A DNA stretch of 64,000 nt, taken from Vreelandella halophila. GTDB taxonomy: Bacteria; Pseudomonadota; Gammaproteobacteria; Pseudomonadales; Oleiphilaceae. Position 1 is the stretch's first letter. The number at the start of each line of letters is the position of its first letter. Both the position numbers and the translations under genes were made by a program. The DNA lies in assembly GCF_019903425.1 (NCBI RefSeq), contig NZ_JACHUZ010000012.1:279404-343403 (forward strand). Reading direction: 5' to 3'. The notes under the pieces were generated by a model. The model worked only from the letters and a program-made list of their open reading frames with translations, searched no databases and was not told the DNA's origin. This document shows positions 8,794 to 18,006 of this stretch, in pieces.

Positions 8794-9555
8794 CTAGGCT
8801 ATGGCTCTAACCATCAAAAAGAGTGCAGTAGGAGCCAGCAATATCCCTAAGCCTGTATAGAACGTTGCAGTCATTGCTCCGTATGGCACTAAGCGTGCAT
8901 CGGTGGCAGCAAGACCAGCGGCGACCCCACTGGTGGTGCCGATAAGCCCACCAAAGATCATTGCTGAACGAGGGTTATCAAGACCGATTATGCGTGAAGT
9001 CATCGGTGTAACAATCATGACCAGTATTGACTTAACTAGGCCGGCCGCGATCGATAGCGCAATGATTTCAGAACTAGCGCCCAACGTACTGCCAGTCACT
9101 GGCCCGACAATGTATGTCACTGTACCAGCCCCTACCGTTGTAATATCAACAGGGTCTGTGTAACCGAACCCAACCGCAATAATCCCTCCTGCGAGGAAAG
9201 AAACAATAACTCCGGCAAACAAAGCGACAACACCATGAACCCCCGCCTTCCGGATCTCGCTAAATCTGACCCCATAAGCCGTGGCGATGATCGCAAGATC
9301 ACGAAGCATGCCTCCGCCCATTAATCCCAGTCCTGAAAAAAGAGTCAGGTCGGCTAAGCCATTTTCGCCGCCCGTAACGACACCTCCAATATAAGCCAGA
9401 AGCAATCCCAGAAGAATGGCTATTGCTGAGCCATGAAACTTACCGTTTGTAAATCGGACACTTAGCCAGTTAGACAGGTACATCGTTAGTCCAATTACAG
9501 CAAACGCCGCGATCAAATGGTATTCATCAAACAGTTCAATCAGAGATTCAAACAT
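8794..9555 (-). CDS. madM: Malonate transporter subunit MadM
   Basis: Integral membrane protein of 253 residues, the larger subunit of the MadL-MadM malonate importer, thought to be driven by sodium or protons. Length matches known MadM. It has about eight hydrophobic segments with glycine-rich turns such as LGLMGGGMLRDLA (about 76-88) and IFGGLIGTTSGVAAGLAATD (about 201-220). The TAG stop (8794-8796) lies inside the CTAG duplicated by the IS element, so the insertion left the coding sequence complete. It begins three bases after madL ends, last in the mat/mad operon. Confidence 0.88.
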   Translation of the reverse strand: MFESLIELFDEYHLIAAFAVIGLTMYLSNWLSVRFTNGKFHGSAIAILLGLLLAYIGGVVTGGENGLADLTLFSGLGLMGGGMLRDLAIIATAYGVRFSEIRKAGVHGVVALFAGVIVSFLAGGIIAVGFGYTDPVDITTVGAGTVTYIVGPVTGSTLGASSEIIALSIAAGLVKSILVMIVTPMTSRIIGLDNPRSAMIFGGLIGTTSGVAAGLAATDARLVPYGAMTATFYTGLGILLAPTALFLMVRAIA

Positions 9556-9558
9556 TTC

Positions 9559-9981
9559 TTACCCCCTCCGGGACCCGGCTGTATTACTGGCGACTGCGGT
9601 TGCAGGCTCATCCTGGCAATCCTGCTCCGGCTCCGGCTTCCCCGCAATTACGGGCACCAACGCCAGTCCTAGAACGACCGCCAAGACCCCCGCCAGCAAT
9701 GACACCAACCCACCGCTAAATGCAGCTGCAACGTTTTGACTGGCTGCCATCGCCACTACGATGGGAATGTACATGGCATTCCAGAAAGTGATGCCGGACG
9801 ACGTTGAGTCGGGTAGCTTTCCCCATTGATGGATGACATTCGTGACAAAGATGAGTAGAAGCATGGCGATGCCGACTCCTCCAAGATTGGCTTCGATTCC
9901 CAATACCTGGCCGAGAAGATCGCCTATTATCAATCCAAACATCATGCACCCTGCCAGCAGGGCGACTCCATAAATTGCCAT
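9559..9981 (-). CDS. madL: Malonate transporter subunit MadL
   Basis: Small membrane subunit of the malonate importer, 140 residues with four hydrophobic segments, starting MAIYGVALLAGCMMFGLIIG. The sequence NVIHQWGKLPDSTSSGITFW in the middle is characteristic of MadL. The hydrophilic C-terminal tail is rich in Pro, Glu and Asp and probably cytoplasmic. It sits between matB and madM, transcribed together with them, so malonate entry and activation are co-expressed. Confidence 0.88.
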   Translation of the reverse strand: MAIYGVALLAGCMMFGLIIGDLLGQVLGIEANLGGVGIAMLLLIFVTNVIHQWGKLPDSTSSGITFWNAMYIPIVVAMAASQNVAAAFSGGLVSLLAGVLAVVLGLALVPVIAGKPEPEQDCQDEPATAVASNTAGSRRG

Positions 9982-10086
9982 GGCCGAATCCTCATATTGT
10001 TTTTGTGTAAATTTCTACCGTGTACTGGCTCTAAAACAACGGTTATTTCAATGCTCCGCCCAGGTCATACCCATGGGCGAAGTATC

Positions 10087-11631
10087 CTAAGATTTAATTT
10101 TGACATCCTCCTTCTGAAGGTAAGTATCGGCGTATGTATCCCGCATTTCCTTCTTCTGAACCTTTCCCATAACGTTTCGTGGAAGCCTGTCGACGAAGAA
10201 CGCGCGCTTGGGCTGTTTATAACGGGCCAACTTATCGCTCAGACTTTCCAAAACCCTGTCCTCGGTAAGGGACGAGTCGGCCTCCGGTACAACCACCGCA
10301 GTAACCCCTTCTCCCAGATCCGGGTGGGCAACCCCGATAACCGCTGACTCCACCACTCCTGGCAGCTCATCAATAAACTGTTCGATCTCCTTGGGATAGA
10401 CGTTGTAACCGCCGGAAATCACCAGATCCTTGTCCCGCCCGACGATCTGCAGATAACCCTGTTCATCAATACGACCCAGATCACCCGTGATGAAGAAGCC
10501 ATCTTCACGGAACTCCTCCCGGGTCTTCTCCGGCATGCGCCAATACCCCTGGAAGACGTTGGGGCCCCGTACTTCAACCATACCGGTTTCTCCCTGCGCA
10601 AGTTCAACTCCATTCTCACGCTCGGTGATGCGCAACTCGACTCCTGGCAACGGCATCCCCACTGTCCCCGGTCGACGCTCGCCCTGATAGGGATTAGAAG
10701 TATTCATATTAGTCTCTGTCATACCATAACGTTCCAGAATCGCATGACCGGTGCGCGCCTCAAACTGTTCATGCGCTTCCACCAGAAGCGGCGCCGAACC
10801 GGACACGAACAGCCGCATATTCGCAACAACTTCACGATCCAGGCGGGGCGATTCAAGTAACCTGGTGTAGAAGGTGGGGACGCCCATCAAGACTGTCGCA
10901 CGGGGCATCAAGTCAAGCAGCGTATCCACATCCAGCTTGGGTACAAAAGTCATGGAGGCGCCCGACATCAGCGTTACGTTGCAGGCCACGAACAGGCCAT
11001 GGGTATGAAAGATCGGGAGCGCATGCAGTAAGTGATCATCAGACGTAAAACGCCAGGCTTCCACCAGGGAGTGACTGTTGGAGGCCAGGTTTTCATGGCT
11101 GAGCATCGCCCCTTTGGAGCGACCCGTAGTACCCGATGTATAAAGAATGGCTGCCAGATCATCAGCATCAAGCTCGGCAACATCACTTGTCGGCTCAGCC
11201 GCGTCGGCCCGTTCCATCAGAGTTCCGTCGGCGCTGGTTCCCAGGCTTTCAGCGTGAGTCACACTCCCATTTAGAGCGTAGGAACGCGACTGCTCCAGCC
11301 TCTCAGGCGTGCAAACGTAAAGTCGCGGTTCCGCATCTCCCAGAAAGTACTCAACCTCAGCATCGGTATATGCTGTGTTGAGCGGAAGGTAAACAGCACC
11401 AACCTGCAGGCAGGCCAGATACAGCATAAGCACCTGAGGACTCTTATCTACCTGGACGGCCACACGGTCACCACGCTGGACCCCGAGCTCAAGCAATGCC
11501 GAAGCAATACGTTGTGACACATCCAGAACATTCTGGTAGCAATAGCGTTCACCTTCCGGCGTAGCTATCAAGACTTTTCCCGGCTTCTGTTGAAAATGCG
11601 GCAGGAACTGCAGGTAGAGATTATTGTTCAT
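10087..11631 (-). CDS. matB: Malonyl-CoA synthetase MatB
   Basis: ANL-superfamily ligase of 514 residues making malonyl-CoA from malonate, CoA and ATP in the cytoplasm. It shows the P-loop-like AMP-binding motif LYTSGTTGRSKGA (about 163-175), YGMTETNMNTSNPYQGERRP (about 302-321), GDLGRIDEQGYLQIVGRDKD and, near the C-terminus, the acyl-adenylate lysine in NVMGKVQKKE. The run SNPYQGERRPGTVG is typical of MatB rather than of general acyl-CoA ligases. AAGGAGG precedes the ATG. It is flanked by matA and madL. A weak CGCCCA/TGGGCG inverted repeat lies in the 105-base gap before madL. Confidence 0.92.
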   Translation of the reverse strand: MNNNLYLQFLPHFQQKPGKVLIATPEGERYCYQNVLDVSQRIASALLELGVQRGDRVAVQVDKSPQVLMLYLACLQVGAVYLPLNTAYTDAEVEYFLGDAEPRLYVCTPERLEQSRSYALNGSVTHAESLGTSADGTLMERADAAEPTSDVAELDADDLAAILYTSGTTGRSKGAMLSHENLASNSHSLVEAWRFTSDDHLLHALPIFHTHGLFVACNVTLMSGASMTFVPKLDVDTLLDLMPRATVLMGVPTFYTRLLESPRLDREVVANMRLFVSGSAPLLVEAHEQFEARTGHAILERYGMTETNMNTSNPYQGERRPGTVGMPLPGVELRITERENGVELAQGETGMVEVRGPNVFQGYWRMPEKTREEFREDGFFITGDLGRIDEQGYLQIVGRDKDLVISGGYNVYPKEIEQFIDELPGVVESAVIGVAHPDLGEGVTAVVVPEADSSLTEDRVLESLSDKLARYKQPKRAFFVDRLPRNVMGKVQKKEMRDTYADTYLQKEDVKIKS

Positions 11632-11667
11632 TGGGGGCCTCCTTAAGGATTTTGTTGCAAGGGGACG

Positions 11668-13032
11668 TCAAACATCAGCCGATTCGGCCTGTTGCGTTTT
11701 TGCTCGGACTGCCTCACGTCGAATGTCGGGTGTGCAGATAACGGTGCCCTCACGACTGTAGGCTTCGTGGTTCTTTTCAATCTGGTCAAGCTGATAGCGA
11801 TAATTGACCATCAGGCCATGCGCCTGGTGAAGTCCCTTGGACGAGGTATCACCGGGCCAGTTGATTTGGTGTAAGCTCGCTCCGTTACCCAGATGAAACC
11901 GTGCTACCGGGTCAAACGGTTGGCCGGCATGGTTCTTGGTATTGACCAGATAATGAGCAGCTTCGGCTCGTAATTCCGACTCCAACGACTGCTGAGCACG
12001 TGTGTCTTTGACCCACTCATTCGATTCGAGAGCAGACTCCGCAGCGGGAGAGAGCTGGCAGCGCCCCGTGCGCCGAGCTTTATCCAACCAGTTGGCAAAC
12101 CCGGGCACGGGAGAGAGCGTGACGAACTGGGTAAGGCGGGGAAGCTCACGCTTGAGCTCTTGAACCACCTGTTTTATAAGGAAGTTTCCAAAGGAAATCC
12201 CCTTCAGTCCCCGCTGACAGTTACTGATGCTGTAAAAAACAGCGGTATCCACGTCAGCCAGAGAGAGCTCATTGTCACTTTCAAGAATATCCTTGATATT
12301 CTCGGCAACACCTTTGCATAGAGCGACTTCCACGAAGACCAATGGCTCATCACCGATGGCAGGATGGAAAAACGCATAGCACCGTCGATCTTGGGGATCG
12401 AGACGCCGGCGTAGGTCAGACCAGTCACGTATTTCGTGAACCGCCTCATACCGAATGATTTTCTCCAACACGGTTGCTGGAGTATTCCAGTCGATGCTTT
12501 CCAGCATCAGGAATCCACGGTTAAACCAGGACGTGAACAGGTGAACAAAATCAGCGTCGAGGGGGGCCAGCTCTGGGGAGTCTCGCAACAGGTTAAGCAA
12601 GTCAGAACGCATCTTGACCAGCTCGAAAGTACCACCCGGACAAAGATTGAGACGGCGCAGCAGTTCCTGGCGCCGTGGCTCACAGACATTGAACAGGCGC
12701 TGCAGGTTCGTGCTGCTCTCCTCTTCCCGATAGGCAGCATAGGCCGCGTGAACGTGACTTGGTTCAGCCGTGTACTGCTCCGTGAGCAGGGTAAAAAAAG
12801 CCAGACGTTCCGTAACATCAAGGCTGGCATAGTGTTCCAGTGCTTTCTGGGCCACCAGTATGCGAGACGCCTCACCCCCACCCTGCATCAGGGTATTGCA
12901 AGCAGACTCCAGTTTTTCCAGTGCGGAATCTGTGCGTTGTCTCCCGTCAGGGGGTGCATCGAGGGTATTCTCTCGAGAGCGCGTCACAATGCGTGAAAGA
13001 AGATCCTGCAGAAAACTCATGTTTAAGCTCAT
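11668..13032 (-). CDS. matA: Malonyl-CoA decarboxylase
   Basis: Decarboxylates malonyl-CoA to acetyl-CoA, the last step of malonate use. The start at 13032 (MSLNMSFLQD) is preferred over the longer frame from 13080 because AAGG precedes it and the extension has no family match; this gives 454 residues. The C-terminal GNAT-like catalytic domain shows HPAIGDEPLVFVEVAL, GLKGISFGNFLIKQVVQEL, LSPVPGFANWL and NGASLHQINWPGDTSSKGL, all hallmarks of malonyl-CoA decarboxylase. It is the first gene of the operon matA-matB-madL-madM, divergent from the regulator gene. Confidence 0.93.
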   Translation of the reverse strand: MSLNMSFLQDLLSRIVTRSRENTLDAPPDGRQRTDSALEKLESACNTLMQGGGEASRILVAQKALEHYASLDVTERLAFFTLLTEQYTAEPSHVHAAYAAYREEESSTNLQRLFNVCEPRRQELLRRLNLCPGGTFELVKMRSDLLNLLRDSPELAPLDADFVHLFTSWFNRGFLMLESIDWNTPATVLEKIIRYEAVHEIRDWSDLRRRLDPQDRRCYAFFHPAIGDEPLVFVEVALCKGVAENIKDILESDNELSLADVDTAVFYSISNCQRGLKGISFGNFLIKQVVQELKRELPRLTQFVTLSPVPGFANWLDKARRTGRCQLSPAAESALESNEWVKDTRAQQSLESELRAEAAHYLVNTKNHAGQPFDPVARFHLGNGASLHQINWPGDTSSKGLHQAHGLMVNYRYQLDQIEKNHEAYSREGTVICTPDIRREAVRAKTQQAESADV

Positions 13033-13087
13033 AATCGCGGCCTTAATAACCTGTAACGCTGCGTGCCTGCTGCAACACACAACCCCT

Positions 13088-13120
13088 CTGAAATATTTCA
13101 GATTAAGTTGTTATATATAA
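13088..13120. promoter_or_regulatory. Palindromes in the matA/matR divergent promoter region
   Basis: The 139-base gap between matA and its divergent regulator is AT-rich. It holds a perfect 14-base palindrome CTGAAATATTTCAG (13088-13101) and, ten bases on, the palindrome TTATATATAA (13111-13120). Either could bind the GntR regulator or form part of the two promoters. I could not fix convincing -35/-10 pairs. Confidence 0.45.
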
Positions 13121-13171
13121 GTTATAGTGGCAAAATATTTATGAGTCAAGAAAAGGAACCTAAAAGCCGTT

Positions 13172-13843
13172 ATGCCAAAGCCTTCCCAAGCGCAAAGACT
13201 TTGTAACCTGCTGGAGGACGATATCGTGGAAGGGCGTCTGCCGCCCGGTTCCCGACTAGACCCAGCAGCATTGGAAAAAAAATACAACTGCTCACGAACC
13301 CCTGTTCGCGAGGCAATTCAACAGCTGGCTGTATCGGGATTGGTGCAGGTATTTCCCAAGCGTGGCACCTTCGTGGCCAAGCTCGGTGTAATCGAGCTTA
13401 GCGAGCGCTTCGAAGTAATGGCGGAGCTCGAGGCATTGTGTGCACGACTGGCGGCACGGCGTATCACTGATGCGGAATTGACCGCCCTTCATCAGGTCCA
13501 TGAGAAGTGTCGAGAGAAATCCGAGGAAGGGGACGTCAATGCCTACTATTACGAAAACAGCCTCTTTCACCAGTGTATTTATGAGGCCAGTCACAACACG
13601 TATTTAGCGCAGGAAGCGGCTAGGCTACATTCAGCTTTGCAACCCTATCGGCGAATGCAGCTCCAGGCTAAGCACCGTCTCGGACGATCGTTCCAAGAGC
13701 ACCAGTCGATCGTTGACGCGATTGCGAATCGTGATGAAGATCTAGCTGCGTCACGCTTGCGTAATCATGTCATGCTTCAAGGCGAGCGATTTAACGATCT
13801 GGTGGCCACGTTACAGCGCATGAATCAACCCCAGCACGCATGA
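13172..13843 (+). CDS. matR: GntR/FCD-family regulator of malonate catabolism (MatR-like)
   Basis: Transcriptional regulator of 223 residues. The N-terminal winged helix-turn-helix (about 8-75) contains KKYNCSRTPVREAIQQLAVSGLVQ, and the C-terminal FCD ligand-binding domain shows FHQCIYEASHN and EHQSIVDAI, with conserved acidic and histidine residues for a metal. In Rhizobium, MatR of this family controls matABC. Divergent position next to matA supports the same role here, with malonate or malonyl-CoA as a plausible effector. The symbol rests on context and family. Confidence 0.82.
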   Translation: MPKPSQAQRLCNLLEDDIVEGRLPPGSRLDPAALEKKYNCSRTPVREAIQQLAVSGLVQVFPKRGTFVAKLGVIELSERFEVMAELEALCARLAARRITDAELTALHQVHEKCREKSEEGDVNAYYYENSLFHQCIYEASHNTYLAQEAARLHSALQPYRRMQLQAKHRLGRSFQEHQSIVDAIANRDEDLAASRLRNHVMLQGERFNDLVATLQRMNQPQHA

Positions 13844-13907
13844 GCAGGGCGCGAACTTTGGTTTAACCCAGAAGAGCCCCTGATTGCCCGGTAGACCATC
13901 TCTGCTT

Positions 13908-13935
13908 GGATCACCCTGACTGTTCAGGGTGATCC
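13908..13935 (+). terminator. 12-bp perfect hairpin after the malonate regulator gene
   Basis: GGATCACCCTGA (13908-13919) pairs perfectly with TCAGGGTGATCC (13924-13935) around a four-base loop, 65 bases after the regulator stop. No run of T follows, so it may act as an RNA-stabilising or factor-assisted end rather than a classic intrinsic terminator. Confidence 0.5.
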
Positions 13936-14060
13936 TGCATCAACACTCACTGAACATCTTCGACCGAAGCTCCCGCCGCTCCGCCCTCAGCTTATTCCCC
14001 CGGGATCTCCGGATGCCTCGCTTTCCTCTGATGGGGCATTACGGAAGCAGTAGCGGCAAG

Positions 14061-14354
14061 TCACCGGTAGTTATCCAGCACCTGCTCATCAAGCACGCTA
14101 CCCAGGGCCATGCCGGCGGACGCTTCGGTGGTACCACCCAACAGCCCTCCAATGATGGCCCCTGAAAGGCTGCCAACCGTGGCGCCAACGGGCCCAGCGA
14201 ATAAGCCCAAGGAGACGCCATAAGCGGCACCGGAAGACGCGGCGCTGATCCCACCGACAGTGCCGGAACCCGCGCTGACCACTCCGGCGCCCTTCTTCAC
14301 ATAGTTGTTGCTGCCAATCCGGGTGGACTGCCAGCGCGGACATTCAAGTGGCAT
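14061..14354 (-). CDS. Small glycine-zipper protein with decayed zinc ribbons
   Basis: Protein of 97 residues starting MPLECPRWQSTRIGSNNYV after AGAGGAG, followed by about 55 residues of GxxxG/AxxxG repeats that could form membrane-active hairpins, ending VLDNYR. As I recall related small proteins, a CPxC zinc ribbon precedes and a CxxC-xF ribbon follows the glycine-rich core. Here the first pair reads CPRW. The second appears only in a shifted frame past the stop (C-R-Y-C-F-R, about 14042-14058). It therefore looks like a decaying gene, though the core frame is intact. The function of the family is not known to me. Confidence 0.55.
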   Translation of the reverse strand: MPLECPRWQSTRIGSNNYVKKGAGVVSAGSGTVGGISAASSGAAYGVSLGLFAGPVGATVGSLSGAIIGGLLGGTTEASAGMALGSVLDEQVLDNYR

Positions 14355-14596
14355 GATCAACTCCTCTGTCCGATCGATGGTGGAGGGGCTCCTGACGAAT
14401 CGCATATATCAGCCCAAACAGGACTATCGAGGGCTTGCCACAGAGCCATAGCCTCCAAGGTTGCGTCTCAACTACTTCCTGCGAGGATTGACTTCCAGAT
14501 GAGCACTACAAATATTCGCGGCAAGCTTTACCAGATGCCAAAAACGAAAGTGAAAAATTTTGAACGGTGAAAAACTCGCTTGAACAGGGATTAAGT

Positions 14597-14953
14597 GTGA
14601 ACGACAAACCCCAAGACTCCAAGCTTCTGGTGTGGAGCAACCGTGCCATCATGCTCCTGCTTCTGATGTTGCTTACGGCAATCTCTCAATTCCCTGAAAT
14701 GAGAGGGTTTTGGGAGGAGATGAATGTCTGCAACAGTGGTCTGTGCGGATTCACGGCAACCAGCCTCACGCACCCGCTTGTCCGCTATATCGCATATGCA
14801 ATCATCATTGTTGCCATTGCCAAAGAGTGGATGATTACGCCCACAAGGAAGCGCGTGAAGATCAACCTCTGGATGCTGTTGGTGTCGGCCACCCTTTTCC
14901 TGACAATGATGCTGATTTTCAATCTGCCATTGCTTGAGATGGAGCCGATATAA
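14597..14953 (+). CDS. Small membrane protein of unknown function (three hydrophobic segments)
   Basis: Unrecognised protein of 118 residues if started at the GTG at 14597, which has AGGGA six bases upstream; an alternative GTG lies ten codons earlier at 14567. It has hydrophobic segments at about 15-35, 62-80 and 90-110. The loop between the first two, EEMNVCNSGLCGFTATSLTH, carries two cysteines that could form a disulfide. A closely similar but broken copy lies at 18230-18440. The gene is flanked by pseudogenes. No function can be proposed. Confidence 0.6.
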   Translation: MNDKPQDSKLLVWSNRAIMLLLLMLLTAISQFPEMRGFWEEMNVCNSGLCGFTATSLTHPLVRYIAYAIIIVAIAKEWMITPTRKRVKINLWMLLVSATLFLTMMLIFNLPLLEMEPI

Positions 14954-15029
14954 TCACTTCCGAAAAGCCTGCTATCACTAGCGGGATGGCAGGCGCCCGT
15001 ACAGTGCACTCCTGAGAGCGGCTAACTTA

Positions 15030-15338
15030 ATGACCCGAATTGTCTGCCTCTCCCACACCCACGGACTGCACCGCGGAGTGCCCGAGATGCCCGACGACGA
15101 TGTGCTCATCCATGCCGGCGATTTCCTCGGCCTGAGGCGGAACCTGTCGGACTTCAATGATTAGCTGGGAGAACTGCCCCACCGACACAAGATAGTGATC
15201 GCGGGCAACCATGACTCGTTGCTGCAGGAGAGCCCGGAGCTGGCCCTGCCTGCCCTGTCCGATGCCTTCTATCTCCAGGACAGCGGCGTTGAGGTTGAAG
15301 GTATCGACATCAACCCACCCTTCTTACTGGACCTGTAG
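15030..15338 (+). pseudogene. Metallophosphoesterase pseudogene (calcineurin-like)
   Basis: Translation from ATG 15030 gives MTRIVCLSHTHGLHRGVPEM, then DDVLIHAGDFLG. An in-frame TAG follows at 15162-15164 where a Trp is expected (FND-stop-LGELPHRHK). Reading continues with KIVIAGNHDSLL and stops again at 15336-15338. These match motifs I-III of calcineurin-like phosphoesterases (usually SDTHG, GDxxG, GNHD), with SHTHG replacing SDTHG, so a metal ligand is lost too. The C-terminal third with the last metal-binding motifs is missing. It is plainly non-functional. The 510-base stretch between the small membrane gene and the CHAD gene holds nothing else I can recognise. Confidence 0.75.
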
Positions 15339-15463
15339 GGATCGGGGCAATCCCTACCTGTCGCGGATCCCACACTTGTTCCACCAATCCAAACGGCGAA
15401 CAATGGCTCTACGGGGGATCAGGAATGACCCGTCGCATAACAAGGGACCGCAGGGAGAAAACC

Positions 15464-16369
15464 ATGGAAATGACAGGGACCTTCCCCGAACTCTTAGACT
15501 ATGAACGCTTTGCGCGCCAGATACCCAGTGCGCCGGGCTCAAAAGGGCGGTCACTCCGACGGCGAATCGTACAAAGTCTGGAGCACCAGATGTATCTGAT
15601 CCAGGCTCTGGAGCCCGGCGTTCACGAGGGGCAGGACCCTGAGTTTCTCCACCAGTTCCGTGTGAACCTGCGGCGCAGTCGCGCCATTGCGGAAGCCCTG
15701 CAACGCGCCCTCGGCGCCCAATCGCTCAGGAAGGGGATCAAGGGGCTGAAACGCCAGGCTCGGGAAACGAGTCATCTGAGGGATCTCGATGTGTTCCTGG
15801 AGACCCTGGCTGTCTGGCGGGAGGATTCACGGATGCGGGCCACCATTACGGCATCTGGTACGGAATCCATCATTCGGGCCAGCCAACGCGCAGAGCATCA
15901 GCGACTGCGGAAAATCCTCGAGGGCGCGCGCTATCACAAGGGCATCGACCGCTGGCGCTCACTGGTGCGGGATGGCGCCATCGAGGACGCTGCGCGCCGC
16001 CTCAAGCGGAAACACATCACGAAAGCCCTTGAGGAACAGATCGTCGTCCACGACCGTCTGCTTGGTGCGCTGACCGAGGAATCGCCGGACGACGACATCC
16101 ACCGCGTCCGAAAGTCGCTCAAACGGATCCGTTACCTGATCGAGCTGGATCCTGAGCACCTGGCCGGCGGCATCCGTAAACTGAAGTCGCGCCAGAAACG
16201 CCTGGGTCAATTTCAGGATCGCCACGTTCAGGTGACCTTACTGGAAGACATAGTAGCCCCGGAACTGGAAGCACGCCAGTTGAGCGCACTCGATGACCTT
16301 ATTGCCGAAGTGCGCTCCGAAAAGCTGGCAGCCCGTGAGAGCGTACTGGCACTGAAGCCGCTTGGTTAG
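15464..16369 (+). CDS. CHAD-domain protein
   Basis: Protein of 301 residues built of the CHAD domain, a helical, positively charged fold that binds polyphosphate. Conserved histidine-arginine motifs appear as FLHQFRVNLRRSRA (about residues 54-67) and DIHRVRKSLKRIRYLIE (about 213-229), with HLRDLDVF between. No CYTH domain is fused to it. The ATG at 15464 is preferred over 15425 because CAGGGAGA sits directly before it. Standing between a pseudogene and an acyl-CoA synthetase on the other strand, it has no operon partner. Localisation to polyphosphate granules is known for relatives and would be an inference here. Confidence 0.8.
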   Translation: MEMTGTFPELLDYERFARQIPSAPGSKGRSLRRRIVQSLEHQMYLIQALEPGVHEGQDPEFLHQFRVNLRRSRAIAEALQRALGAQSLRKGIKGLKRQARETSHLRDLDVFLETLAVWREDSRMRATITASGTESIIRASQRAEHQRLRKILEGARYHKGIDRWRSLVRDGAIEDAARRLKRKHITKALEEQIVVHDRLLGALTEESPDDDIHRVRKSLKRIRYLIELDPEHLAGGIRKLKSRQKRLGQFQDRHVQVTLLEDIVAPELEARQLSALDDLIAEVRSEKLAARESVLALKPLG

Positions 16370-16380
16370 CGGATCTGGTG

Positions 16381-18006
16381 TCAGGCGTCCTTAGCCATTT
16401 CCCGTAACACAAACTTCTGCACCTTCCCGGTGGAGGTCTTGGGCAACTCCTCAAAGATCACTTTCTTCGGGGCCTTGAACCGGGCCAGGTGCTCGCGGCA
16501 GTAGCTGATGATGGCCTCCTCGCTCACTTCCCCGGCCTCAGGCTTGAGGGTGACAAAGGCACAGGGGATTTCACCCCATTTCTCGTCCGGACGAGCCACA
16601 ACCGCTGCTTCCAGGACATCCGGGTGGCTGTAGATAACGCTTTCCACTTCGATGGTGGAGATGTTCTCGCCTCCCGAGATGATGATGTCCTTGAGCCGGT
16701 CCTTGATCTCGATGTAGCCGTCCTCGTGCCATACGGCCAGGTCGCCGGTGTGGTACCAGCCTCCACGGAAGGCTTCTTCCGTTGCTTCCGGGTTCTTCAG
16801 GTAGCCTTTCATCACCGTGTTGCCACGCAGGCAGATCTCCCCGACCGTTTCACCATCCCGCGGAACCGGTTCCATTGTCTGGGTGTCCGCCACCATCAGC
16901 CCCTGCAGCGTCGGGTAGCGGACGCCCTGCCGGGCCTTCAGCGCGGCGCGCTTTTCCAGGGGCAGATCATCCCACTCCGGTTTCCAGGCACAGACTGTTA
17001 CCGGGCCATACACCTCCGTGAGGCCATAAACGTGTGTGATCTCAATCCCCATTGCCTCGACTGAACCAATTACACTGGCCGGAGGCGCGGCACCGGCGGT
17101 CATGGCCTGGAGCCGATGATTGATGCCCTCGTGGGCTTCTTCCGGGACACCCAAAAGGGTGTTCAGGATGATCGGCGCCCCGCACATATGGGTAACCCCG
17201 TGATCACGGATCAGCTCGAGGATCTTTTCCGCCTCCACACGCCGCAGGCAAACGTGGGTACCGCCCAGTGCGGTCACTGTCCACGGGAAACACCAGCCGT
17301 TGCAGTGGAACATGGGCAGGGTCCAGAGATAGACCGGGCGCTCGCCCATGGACCAGACCGCCTGGTTGCCCATGGCGTTCTGGAAGGCACCACGATGGTG
17401 ATAGACCACGCCCTTGGGGTTGCCCGTGGTACCGGACGTGTAGTTCAGGGATATGGCATCCCACTCATCGTCGGGCAGCGACCATTCAAAGTCCGGCTCC
17501 CCTTCCCCGAGCAACGCCTCATAGTCCAGCTCAGAGATGGGCTCGCCTTCACCAAGTTCCGGGTCATTCACGTCCACCAGGAGGGGCGGTGTTTCAAGCT
17601 TAGTGACAGCCTCCCGGATCACTGGCGTGAACTCCCTGTCCACCAGCAGCACCTTCGCCTCGCCATGCTCCAGCATATAGGCAATGGCATCGGCATCCAG
17701 GCGGATGTTGAGGGTATTCAGAACTGCCCCGATCATGGGCACCCCGAAGTGGGCTTCCAGCATTTCCGGAATATTCGGCAGCATCGCGGCCACGGTGTCA
17801 CCGCGACCAATACCGCGGCCCTCGAGAGCAGAGGCCAGGCGCCGGCAGCGGCTGTAGGTCTCCTGCCAGTCACGCCGGATATCACCATGGATGACGGCGG
17901 TGCTCTCGGGATACACATCCGCACTGCGTGCAATGAAATCGATGGGCGAAAGCGGGCTGTGGTTGGCTCCGGTCTGTGGCAGGGATTGATCGAAGATCGA
18001 TGTCAT
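16381..18006 (-). CDS. Acyl-CoA synthetase (AMP-forming, medium-chain/DmdB-like)
   Basis: ANL-superfamily ligase of 541 residues. Motifs: LNYTSGTTGNPKGVVYHHRG (about 187-206), VYGLTEVYGPVTVCAWKPEW (about 322-341), HTGDLAVWHEDGYIEIKDRLKD and SGGENISTIEVESV, and the C-terminal lysine in KTSTGKVQK. The TLPMFHCNGW and CAWKPEWDDLP segments resemble medium-chain acyl-CoA and 3-methylmercaptopropionyl-CoA (DmdB) ligases. The substrate cannot be settled from sequence. ATG 18006 is chosen because GAGGA precedes it; the frame opens at 18054. It is a stand-alone gene. Confidence 0.85.
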   Translation of the reverse strand: MTSIFDQSLPQTGANHSPLSPIDFIARSADVYPESTAVIHGDIRRDWQETYSRCRRLASALEGRGIGRGDTVAAMLPNIPEMLEAHFGVPMIGAVLNTLNIRLDADAIAYMLEHGEAKVLLVDREFTPVIREAVTKLETPPLLVDVNDPELGEGEPISELDYEALLGEGEPDFEWSLPDDEWDAISLNYTSGTTGNPKGVVYHHRGAFQNAMGNQAVWSMGERPVYLWTLPMFHCNGWCFPWTVTALGGTHVCLRRVEAEKILELIRDHGVTHMCGAPIILNTLLGVPEEAHEGINHRLQAMTAGAAPPASVIGSVEAMGIEITHVYGLTEVYGPVTVCAWKPEWDDLPLEKRAALKARQGVRYPTLQGLMVADTQTMEPVPRDGETVGEICLRGNTVMKGYLKNPEATEEAFRGGWYHTGDLAVWHEDGYIEIKDRLKDIIISGGENISTIEVESVIYSHPDVLEAAVVARPDEKWGEIPCAFVTLKPEAGEVSEEAIISYCREHLARFKAPKKVIFEELPKTSTGKVQKFVLREMAKDA

